Virus record (IMG/VR): IMGVR_UViG_3300050821_005791
Span: 1-35,835 of that record
DNA: 35,835 nt
Origin: a virus
Reading direction: 5' to 3' (one strand)
Shown here: piece after piece, positions 30,854 to 35,835 of the stretch
Numbering within the stretch: the first letter of the stretch is position 1
Layout: each line of letters opens with the position of its first letter
Program-made: the position numbers and the translations under genes
The notes under the pieces: generated by a model
Databases searched by the model: none
Told to the model about the DNA's origin: nothing
Seen by the model: only the letters and a program-made list of their open reading frames with translations

Positions 30854-31078
30854 TCATCTAAGATCTGAACAGTTTGGAAGGTCATTTGCGGCGCGAACAT
30901 CTCTGATCGCATAACAGAGTCTTCCTGTCACGGTGTCCATTGCAACGTCAGGACCGTCGGGGCCGGGTAATGCTTGAAACCTGCCGGGAAACCTTCGTTG
31001 TGGCCCGAGGAACAAACCCCAAATAAGCAGAGCGATCACCCCAACCAGGAGAAGGGTATTGAATCTAGTTAGGTTCAT
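30854..31078 (-). CDS. Small membrane-anchored protein
   Basis: The 74-residue protein has one N-terminal hydrophobic segment (NTLLLVGVIALLIWGLFLGP, residues 7-26), a Pro-rich linker and two Cys (RLCYAIRDV...LPNCSDL) that could form a disulfide outside the membrane. GAGGGA precedes the ATG. It may be co-transcribed with the next leftward gene, 14 bp on. Function unknown. Confidence 0.65.
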   Translation of the reverse strand: MNLTRFNTLLLVGVIALLIWGLFLGPQRRFPGRFQALPGPDGPDVAMDTVTGRLCYAIRDVRAANDLPNCSDLR

Positions 31079-31160
31079 AGTTCCCTCGCATTCAAATTAG
31101 TAGAAACGATAACGTCGTTACATTCGGACGTAAACACAAAAATAAGAGGGCGGAGCGTGC

Positions 31161-31180
31161 TAGAATCCGCCGCACGGAGG
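31161..31180 (+). promoter_or_regulatory. Shared promoter/RBS block, second copy
   Basis: TAGAATCCGC followed by CGCACGGAGG, 19 of 20 identical to the block at 29661-29680, lies 8 nt before the ATG at 31189. The downstream genes are unrelated, so the similarity is in the control segment alone. Confidence 0.6.
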
Positions 31181-31188
31181 GCCATACC

Positions 31189-31620
31189 ATGACCGTCGAT
31201 CGCGAAATCAACTTCATCGCAGCGACTTTGACATTTGGTCTATTTCTATTTCTTGGTCCGACATCCGTCAAATCGCAAGGCGATAAGGCTGTCCTTCATG
31301 TTACGAGTGTTCGTAAGGAAGAAGCCAAAGATTGGTGCGATACCGGGAATTGTGCGGCGACAAGGTTTACCGTGGAGGGTTATCGGGCTGCAAAGAATCC
31401 AAATCAAGTGATCCGCTATGTCTTAGAATGCATCGAAGTAGTTAACCTAGAAACAAACAGAATTTCATTAGATTGCGCTAGGGTTCAAGCTGGTGAGGAC
31501 TATGACGTTAAAGTGTGGCCCGACGCGATTGTCCTTCAGCCTCCTCCCGCGCCGACTGAGGGAACAGCCCATGGTGTCTACAGTATAAAGTCGCAGAGGG
31601 AAGAGGAAAAAGACAAATAG
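31189..31620 (+). CDS. Secreted protein of unknown function
   Basis: The 143-residue protein has a signal peptide-like N-terminus (INFIAATLTFGLFLFLGPTS, about 7-26, cut near KSQ). The mature part has Cys pairs (DWCDTGNC; LECIEV..LDC) and VTSVRKEEAKDW. The GGAGG is 8 nt before the ATG. A weak stem, AGCCGCC/GTGGCT, follows the stop at 31622-31645. This exported type is common in Acidobacteriota. Family not recognised. Confidence 0.7.
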   Translation: MTVDREINFIAATLTFGLFLFLGPTSVKSQGDKAVLHVTSVRKEEAKDWCDTGNCAATRFTVEGYRAAKNPNQVIRYVLECIEVVNLETNRISLDCARVQAGEDYDVKVWPDAIVLQPPPAPTEGTAHGVYSIKSQREEEKDK

Positions 31621-31695
31621 AGCCGCCCGATTAAGAGTGGCTCATGATGAAACTAGCTGCGCCCCATGATAGAGTAAACCGCTCAGGCCTCAGCA

Positions 31696-31887
31696 ATGTC
31701 CAACGAACGCTACGTTGTCATGACGGTGGAATGCTCACGCTGCAAAACCAAACAGAAGGTTCACGTTAATACCAGACCTGGACTCCCAGCAAAGATCGGT
31801 AATCAGATAGTTCCGTGCCTCAAGTGCGACATTCGTTTCAAAGTAGCGGTTCCCGATAGGATTATTCGCGGGCCGTTTCCGGCTTGA
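31696..31887 (+). CDS. Small two-CxxC zinc-ribbon protein
   Basis: The 63-residue protein has CSRC (13-16) and CLKC (41-44), the spacing of a zinc ribbon of the MJ0042 kind, with strands between (KQKVHVNTRPG). No Shine-Dalgarno is evident. A -10-like TAGAGT lies at 31670. It may bind nucleic acid or protein; function unknown. Confidence 0.65.
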   Translation: MSNERYVVMTVECSRCKTKQKVHVNTRPGLPAKIGNQIVPCLKCDIRFKVAVPDRIIRGPFPA

Positions 31888-31907
31888 TATAGTTTTCGTT
31901 CCTGTCA

Positions 31908-32174
31908 TCAATTGAGTTTTTGTCCCACCGTTGGGGGGACTTGCGGCTGTCCCGCAGTGGGCGGCTTCATTAATCCAATCCCTAATAGCAACGCGAAAGT
32001 GTTCTTCGCCGGACCACGCCATCGGAAGCGGCAATTCTCGAAGTTCGTTTCGGCCCACTCGAAATCGCCGCCAGAAAAGAATAGATCGCAATTCTTAAGA
32101 TGGCAGCGAATAAACACGACATCCTCCAGAACGAAACTTTGGTCGCTCAGATTCTTATCTTCGTATACACGCAT
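31908..32174 (-). CDS. Small pentapeptide-like repeat protein
   Basis: The 88-residue protein (MRVYEDKNLSDQSFVLEDVV start) has alternating A(D/N)LxF-type units: DVVFIRCHLKNCDLFFSGGD, then AETNFENCRFRWRG, the pattern of a short right-handed beta helix. AAAGGAG lies 7 nt before its ATG. The C-terminus (KPPTAGQPQVPPTVGQ) is low-complexity. Such small proteins occur widely with no assigned role. Confidence 0.65.
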   Translation of the reverse strand: MRVYEDKNLSDQSFVLEDVVFIRCHLKNCDLFFSGGDFEWAETNFENCRFRWRGPAKNTFALLLGIGLMKPPTAGQPQVPPTVGQKLN

Positions 32175-32547
32175 CGATCGACTCCTTTATTGATACTGAT
32201 TGGCACGCCTCGTGACTTACCTCGCCTCCGGTTCGTTTACTAGTAGTGGAATAGGACGAACGAGTTATTTTGCTCTTGATTTCTTTGGGTGCAAGAGCCA
32301 GAATCACACAGAGATTCCAATTCTGACTTCGCGACATAGTTGGTTGAACGAGGGGACACGCACCTTGACCAGCAGCGCGGGACAGTCCCTCGTGCCTAGG
32401 AAGCACTAACGCCAATGCTTCGATCGGACCCCGGTTATAGCATTGGCTTTCGTGTTTCATTACCTTGTGGACTGTACATCATTTTTGATGTAGTGTCAAG
32501 AGCTTTACTATATTTTATTTGATATATCTCAAAATTGTGGTAACATA
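32175..32547 (+). other. Non-coding region with terminator-like stem and TA-operon promoter
   Basis: No convincing gene. ACGAGGG (32348-32354) pairs with CCCTCGT (32387-32393). GCCAATGC (32411-32418) pairs with GCATTGGC (32440-32447) and is followed by TTTCGTGTTT, a terminator-like end. Further right is the A/T-rich promoter of the toxin gene. Several short open frames here overlap these structures on both strands and lack start sites. Confidence 0.45.
32475..32514 (+). promoter_or_regulatory. Promoter and operator of the toxin-antitoxin pair
   Basis: TACATCA-TTTT-TGATGTA (32475-32492) is a perfect 7-bp dyad. TTGATG within its right arm (32485-32490) serves as a -35 element, with TATATT (32509-32514) as -10 at 18 bp. 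A second dyad, GATATATC (32521-32528), follows. Overlap of operator and -35 suits autorepression by the XRE antitoxin. Confidence 0.6.
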
Positions 32548-32976
32548 ATGGCTGACTTGAAGGTGGTTTGGAACTGGTCATTTCTGGGCTACGAAGCCCC
32601 TAGTGGGAATCGCCCTGTTCAAGAGTGGTTTGATGGGCTTGCAGATGAGGTTAAGGACGAAGCGAGAGACGCAATTGGATACCTGCAACATTCTTCCATC
32701 CAACAGTGGAGTCGTCCGCACTTTGAGAAGTTAGAGGACGGAATATCTGAGGTCAGGTTCCGGGTGAGCAATGTACGATACCGCATATATGGGTATTTTG
32801 CGACCGAAGTTCGGCAGTCCTACACGTTCTTACACGGAACACACAAGAAGGTGAGCAATGATAGAAAAGGCAAAAAGACTGCTAAGGACCGGATGGGGGA
32901 AATTGGGCGAAAAGAAGCCCGCACCCATAAATTTGAATTCGAAAATGGGCCTGATTCGGCGTCTGCGAAGAAGTAG
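32548..32976 (+). CDS. HigB/RelE-family toxin (Gp49-like)
   Basis: The 142-residue protein matches Gp49/HigB toxins: PVQEWFDGLADEVKDEARDA, LEDGISEVRFRVSNVRYRIY and SYTFLHGTHKKVSNDRKGKK followed by TAKDRMGE. The usual action is ribosome-dependent mRNA cleavage; the Arg/Lys-rich catalytic-face residues in RFRVSNVRYRIY and the HGTHKK segment are present. A C-terminal extension of about 25 residues exceeds the usual ~115. It precedes the antitoxin, the HigBA order, and overlaps it by 119 bp. Confidence 0.88.
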   Translation: MADLKVVWNWSFLGYEAPSGNRPVQEWFDGLADEVKDEARDAIGYLQHSSIQQWSRPHFEKLEDGISEVRFRVSNVRYRIYGYFATEVRQSYTFLHGTHKKVSNDRKGKKTAKDRMGEIGRKEARTHKFEFENGPDSASAKK

Positions 32977-33640
32977 AGATGCGCGTGCCCAGTTTGTTTC
33001 TTCTCACGTGGACAAGACGATAGCGTTTCAGCTTCGCGCTATTCGCGACCAACAGAACTTGAGTCAAGAGAAGTTAGCAGACCTGGTGGGCATGAATCAA
33101 AATGCCATTTCTCGCCTTGAATCGGAATGGTATGGGAAACCCACAATTCGAACGCTCAAGAGACTCGCGTCGGCTCTGGATGTAGCCCTGGTGGTTAGAT
33201 TTGTCCCTTTCAGCCAATTGGTTAATTGGGTGAGTGGAACACCGTTTGTTGAGGCTGGGCTTTCAACCGAATCTCTCGCTGTTCCGAGTTTCGACTCCGA
33301 AGTGACCGAAGGAAATTTTGAAGAAGTCACAGTGGCCTACAACCAGATTGTTGGCTCTGCATTTCATGGGATAACTCCAGGAACCTACATGAGAGTAGCA
33401 CCAGTGGAGAACGTGCTCACTTTGTACGGATACGGAGCACCCGCTGAGACTAGACGCAATGAGCCTGAAACGGCTTTGGAGTTTATTTTTCCACCGAGTA
33501 GAACCCTTTATGTGCAACAAACAAGTAGCCCCGTTGACCCAGTTAATAGATTAATTGAAGGTCGTAGTAGATACACAATACCAATTGCTGGCCCTGCGGC
33601 GTCAGCTACCGCAGCTAATGCGGTTTTAGCTAACCCTTGA
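32858..33640 (+). CDS. XRE-family antitoxin with long C-terminal extension
   Basis: The 260-residue frame from the ATG at 32858 has AAGGTG 4 nt upstream. A later ATG (32945, residue 30) is the alternative start, from which the known antitoxin family pattern begins (RSRDARAQFVSSHVDKTIAF). The helix-turn-helix is at about 66-90 (LSQEKLADLVGMNQNAISRL) and ends with LKRLASALDVALVVRFVPF. About 140 residues follow that are unlike standard antitoxins and show mixed strands and Pro. It should neutralise the toxin and repress the operon at the upstream dyad. The long 5' overlap with the toxin is unusual. Confidence 0.85.
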   Translation: MIEKAKRLLRTGWGKLGEKKPAPINLNSKMGLIRRLRRSRDARAQFVSSHVDKTIAFQLRAIRDQQNLSQEKLADLVGMNQNAISRLESEWYGKPTIRTLKRLASALDVALVVRFVPFSQLVNWVSGTPFVEAGLSTESLAVPSFDSEVTEGNFEEVTVAYNQIVGSAFHGITPGTYMRVAPVENVLTLYGYGAPAETRRNEPETALEFIFPPSRTLYVQQTSSPVDPVNRLIEGRSRYTIPIAGPAASATAANAVLANP

Positions 33641-33648
33641 GAGGATTT

Positions 33649-34098
33649 ATGGACGACAATAAGCAAAATAATGTTCCGATGTCGGCAGCTACGACTCCAC
33701 CAATCCAACGCTCTGAGATCCGAAAGGACGTAGGCTTCGTTTCTCGTTACGCCAATAATGTTCAGCTTGAATCGAACGCTTTTGACATAAGACTGCTTTT
33801 CGGCATAATGGATCAGAGTGGCGCTACGAAGGTCCCTCCAGAGCTGACGCCCGCCATAGACCAGCACACGTCTATCAATCTCTCATGGCCCGAAGTCAAG
33901 ATTCTCATATTCTATATGCAGCTTCACCTTGCTGCGCATGAAAGCGAAAACGGCAAGGTCAAAATACCCGCTAGTGCGCTTCCACCCGAAATTCCTCCGA
34001 AGGCTCCAGCCCCATTTGATAATCCTCAAGGCGAACGGGTCTTTGAAACGATGCGGCGCGTGAGAGCAGAATTTATGGCAAAGTTGTCGGAACCCTAG
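33649..34098 (+). CDS. DUF3467-like protein
   Basis: I start at 33649 (MDDNKQNNVPMSAATTPPIQ), with GAGAGG 4 nt upstream. The 149-residue product has RYANNVQLESNAFDIRLLFG, then DQHTSINLSWPEVKILIFYM, which matches DUF3467, a small beta-rich family found in bacteria and phages. It begins 8 bp after the antitoxin stop, so it probably belongs to the same operon. The family has no established role. A third gene after a toxin-antitoxin pair may take part in the module. Confidence 0.75.
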   Translation: MDDNKQNNVPMSAATTPPIQRSEIRKDVGFVSRYANNVQLESNAFDIRLLFGIMDQSGATKVPPELTPAIDQHTSINLSWPEVKILIFYMQLHLAAHESENGKVKIPASALPPEIPPKAPAPFDNPQGERVFETMRRVRAEFMAKLSEP

Positions 34099-34132
34099 AG
34101 CGATGAATACACAACCGTCTTTGCCCCGGTCC

Positions 34133-34166
34133 AAAAAGCAAAGAGCCGCCCGGTTAGGAGCGGCTT
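34133..34166 (-). terminator. Terminator-like stem, minus strand
   Basis: AGCCGC (34144-34149) pairs with GCGGCT (34160-34165), and the minus strand then reads CTTTGCTTTTTGG. Its tail resembles the terminator at 26832-26870. It would end a leftward transcript from the structured region at 34175-34380; it also stands 45 bp after the plus-strand DUF3467 gene. Confidence 0.55.
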
Positions 34167-34174
34167 CCCAAAGT

Positions 34175-34380
34175 CCATTTCTGTGGTAAATTACTCCTTC
34201 GCCCTAATGGGCGAGCGATATAAGTCCAGAGGGGTCGTGAGGACTTCGCGGGACGACAACCCCGCGTCTGCCTTTGTTGGAAACCGCCGACAATGGCACG
34301 ATGTTGGGCTCTGATAAATTCCGTGCTTTGTCGGCCATCAGAGCGCAAAGAGTAGGACTCGACCCCAAGGCTTCCAAAAG
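34175..34380 (-). ncRNA. Hairpin-rich segment between integrase and DUF3467 genes, candidate small RNA
   Basis: Four perfect stems follow one another: TCGCCC-TAAT-GGGCGA (34199-34214), AAGTCC/GGACTT (34222-34227, 34241-34246), CGCGGG/CCCGCG (34247-34252, 34261-34266) and GCCGACAA/TTGTCGGC (34286-34293, 34328-34335) enclosing GCACG/CGTGC (34296-34300, 34322-34326). The segment is bounded by the palindromic integrase terminator on one side and a minus-strand terminator on the other, as expected for an independent RNA. On the minus strand a 44-codon open frame (34335-34204, MADKARNLSEPNIVPLSAVS) also exists but has no ribosome site. No known RNA family recognised. Confidence 0.4.
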
Positions 34381-34415
34381 AAAAAGGCCCACAGTTTGAA
34401 ACTGTGGGCCTTTTT
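34381..34415 (-). terminator. Palindromic bidirectional terminator of the integrase gene
   Basis: AAAAAGGCCCACAGTTT (34381-34397) pairs base for base with AAACTGTGGGCCTTTTT (34399-34415) on either side of a single central G. Both strands end in T runs. On the minus strand it begins 7 bp after the integrase stop. Confidence 0.92.
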
Positions 34416-34421
34416 GCGGTA

Positions 34422-35633
34422 TTACACTTTCACTGCCTGAGCTACCTGATTCGCGTAGTTCCTGTATTTCGGCTGCTTCATCTTGATTTTCGCCGCGTAC
34501 CGCTTCAACTCCGTAAGGTCGTAATGGCCCATCCATTCTTGAACCACATGAATAGGTACTCCGTGTTCCAGGGCGTTGGTTGCGAATGTTCTGCGGAATT
34601 TATGAAGAGACCATTTACCCGGTAGGCCCGCGTCCTTGACGATGTCTTTCAGCTTCCCCAAGAAATGGCCCTCCGGCTTGGCGTCGCGGTTCACGAATAT
34701 TGTCTTCCGACTCGGGTACAACGCCTTATACATTTTCAAAGCTTCCACTAAATCGTCCGAGAGAGGAATATCCCGCGACTTGTGATTTTTAATCGTGAAG
34801 CCCATTTCCGGTTTTTCGGTCACCCGGTAGATTGAAGCGGGCTGTTCCTCGGGGGATTTGTCCGGGTCCGGCTCCGCGAAGTGAATATCCGCCCAAGTCG
34901 CATACATGACTTCCCTCTCGCGACACCCACTGCGCAAGAAGAACTGATACCGGATGCGCTCCTCGTCGTCGCAAGCCGCGAAGAACTTGTCCAATTCATC
35001 TTGGCTGTAGAAATCAACTTCTGGATCTGTGTAGCGCGGAATGTCGCCGCCCTTCCGGTGCCCCACGATCCGGAATTTGAAATCCACAGAATATCCACAA
35101 TTGTTAAAAAACGTACCGAGGGCCTGAAGGCGATTGAACACGGTCCGGGGCTTGGATTTCAGCTTCTTCTGGTAGTGGGTGATGAGCTTGAAGACGTCGG
35201 CCCGGTTCACGTCGGCCAGATACCTCTTCCCACAGACCTCGGCGAATAGCTCCAATTCCCACCGCCACCGCTTTAGGCCCCTGGCATCGGTTTGGGTAGA
35301 ACGCTCTAGAAGGAACGATTCAATGGCTTCGGTAAGGGTGGGCCTATCTCCAAGCGATCGTTCCGCAGAAGGGACGCTCTCTCCCGCGAGGACACGTTCT
35401 TGGCGGGTCTGAGCCAGAAGAGCCTCAGTCGGGTCGGAACCCACAGCCTTCCAGTGCTGTTTCCGGCCCGCGTACCATCGAATGGCATACGGCCCTTTAC
35501 AGCGAACCTCACGGTTCTTGTATTTCCCGACCATAGGATTGAGGCGGGCGTTCCCCGAATAGACGGCAGGAATCATGCGCCGCCTACTATTTTCGTGATA
35601 CGTGATGAAGATACTGACGGTGGTATTCGCCAT
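34422..35633 (-). CDS. int: Tyrosine integrase of the prophage
   Basis: The 403-residue protein has an N-terminal arm-binding/SAM-like part (about 35-170, AIRWYAGRKQHWKAVGSD; LTEAIESFLLERS) and a C-terminal catalytic domain with Arg238 in SGCRERE, Lys285 in KNHKSRDIPL, His344 and Arg347 in LHKFRRTFAT, His370 in WMGHYDL and the nucleophile Tyr379 in LKRYAA. All expected catalytic residues are present, so the enzyme looks functional. It reads away from the tRNA-Gln gene, 105 bp off, the standard arrangement at a tRNA attachment site, and ends at a strong terminator. The N-terminal 34 residues (SIFITYHENSRRRMIPAVYS) are basic and may bind arm sites. Confidence 0.95.
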   Translation of the reverse strand: MANTTVSIFITYHENSRRRMIPAVYSGNARLNPMVGKYKNREVRCKGPYAIRWYAGRKQHWKAVGSDPTEALLAQTRQERVLAGESVPSAERSLGDRPTLTEAIESFLLERSTQTDARGLKRWRWELELFAEVCGKRYLADVNRADVFKLITHYQKKLKSKPRTVFNRLQALGTFFNNCGYSVDFKFRIVGHRKGGDIPRYTDPEVDFYSQDELDKFFAACDDEERIRYQFFLRSGCREREVMYATWADIHFAEPDPDKSPEEQPASIYRVTEKPEMGFTIKNHKSRDIPLSDDLVEALKMYKALYPSRKTIFVNRDAKPEGHFLGKLKDIVKDAGLPGKWSLHKFRRTFATNALEHGVPIHVVQEWMGHYDLTELKRYAAKIKMKQPKYRNYANQVAQAVKV

Positions 35634-35738
35634 TGTTTTCCCTCTTTCGCTTAAGTTTAGGGAAATTAGTAGGCGGGCGTAGTAGGCCGAGCGGCCTAAA
35701 ACGCTAGTACCATCGTTTTTATTGGCTTTTATAAAGAT
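35634..35738. promoter_or_regulatory. Attachment-site arm region with integrase repeat
   Basis: Between integrase and tRNA-Gln, AGTAGGC is repeated at 35668-35674 and 35681-35687 (13 bp apart). TAGGCCG (35683-35689) with CGGCCTA (35692-35698) forms a near-perfect palindrome. These look like arm-type integrase or excisionase sites and may also carry the integrase promoter. No coding sequence is seen. Confidence 0.45.
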
Positions 35739-35813
35739 TGGCTGGGAGGCCTGGACTCGAACCAGGATAGTCAGCTCCAGAGGCTGATGTACTACCGATT
35801 GTACGACCTCCCA
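35739..35813 (-). tRNA. tRNA-Gln(CTG), prophage attachment target
   Basis: On the minus strand: acceptor TGGGAGG/CCTCCCA, the U1-A72 end typical of tRNA-Gln. The anticodon stem TCAGC/GCTGA closes the loop CTCTGGA, with T33 and anticodon CTG. The T-arm is CCTGG-TTCGAGT-CCAGG, the discriminator G, and CCA is encoded. The cloverleaf is complete and the 3' end points towards the integrase, so the attachment core is probably in the T-arm/3' half. The tRNA is intact, as expected when the prophage carries the missing 3' part. Confidence 0.95.
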
Positions 35814-35835
35814 GCCGGGGGAGACGAAAGAAATG

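Noticed and set aside
32155-32460. 101-codon minus-strand open frame upstream of the pentapeptide-like gene
   Set aside because: It overlaps that gene's start and the terminator-like stems, its composition is unlike a protein, and no start signal is visible.
34204-34536. 110-codon minus-strand open frame
   Set aside because: It runs through the palindromic integrase terminator and the end of the integrase gene in another frame; at most its last 44 codons could be a small gene, without a ribosome site.

Overview
The window is most of an integrated siphovirus-type (HK97-like head, non-contractile tail) temperate prophage, very probably in an Acidobacteriota host. The host guess rests on flavour, not on a marker gene. 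Several small proteins end in the Lys/Arg/Ala-rich tail (motif like SARKKIARAQRKRWA) that I associate with Acidobacteriota, and the accessory genes encode small secreted or membrane proteins of a type common in that phylum. The right boundary is seen directly: a tyrosine integrase (34422-35633) reads away from an intact tRNA-Gln(CTG) gene at 35739-35813. The left end lies beyond base 1, because the first gene is cut by the window edge.

Layout, right to left. (a) 34.1-35.8 kb: tRNA-Gln, an integrase-arm-like repeat region, integrase, a strong palindromic terminator, then a hairpin-rich non-coding stretch. (b) 23.5-34.1 kb: an accessory (moron) region of short genes on both strands with their own promoters and terminators. 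It holds a Tet/JBP-type 2-oxoglutarate/Fe(II) dioxygenase, a tRNA-Arg(CCT)-like gene, basic coiled-coil proteins, several small membrane or secreted proteins, a HigB/HigA-like toxin-antitoxin pair and a DUF3467 protein. (c) 21.5-23.5 kb: the control and replication region. A leftward HTH protein and a winged-helix replication initiator with internal iterons diverge from three small rightward genes across a perfect 12-bp dyad. (d) 20.8-21.4 kb: one rightward secreted-protein gene with its own terminator. (e) 20.3 kb down to base 1: one long leftward late operon.

The late operon runs in the usual order: three small genes, HNH endonuclease, small and large terminase, a small membrane protein, portal, prohead protease, major capsid protein, head-tail connectors, tail completion proteins, tail tube, two tail assembly chaperones, tape measure, DUF2460, DUF2163, a Cys-containing small protein, an NlpC/P60 peptidase, a GTA-like tail hub, and a partial distal tail protein. 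Many junctions are TAATG or TAAATG stop/start overlaps, which points to translational coupling. Expression inside the operon seems tuned by RNA structure: a hairpin holding the capsid Shine-Dalgarno, a perfect 13-bp terminator-like stem after the capsid gene, hairpins after the tail tube gene, and a textbook -1 frameshift site (CCCAAAC, 7-nt spacer, 8-bp stem) joining the two chaperone reading frames.

The most unusual items are the Tet/JBP-like dioxygenase behind a highly structured leader and a tRNA-like gene, the lambda-O-style iterons inside the replication gene, and a nearly identical 20-nt promoter/RBS block in front of two unrelated moron genes. No lysis gene was recognised with confidence; it may lie left of the window. 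All functional calls come from reading motifs and gene order; no database search was run.
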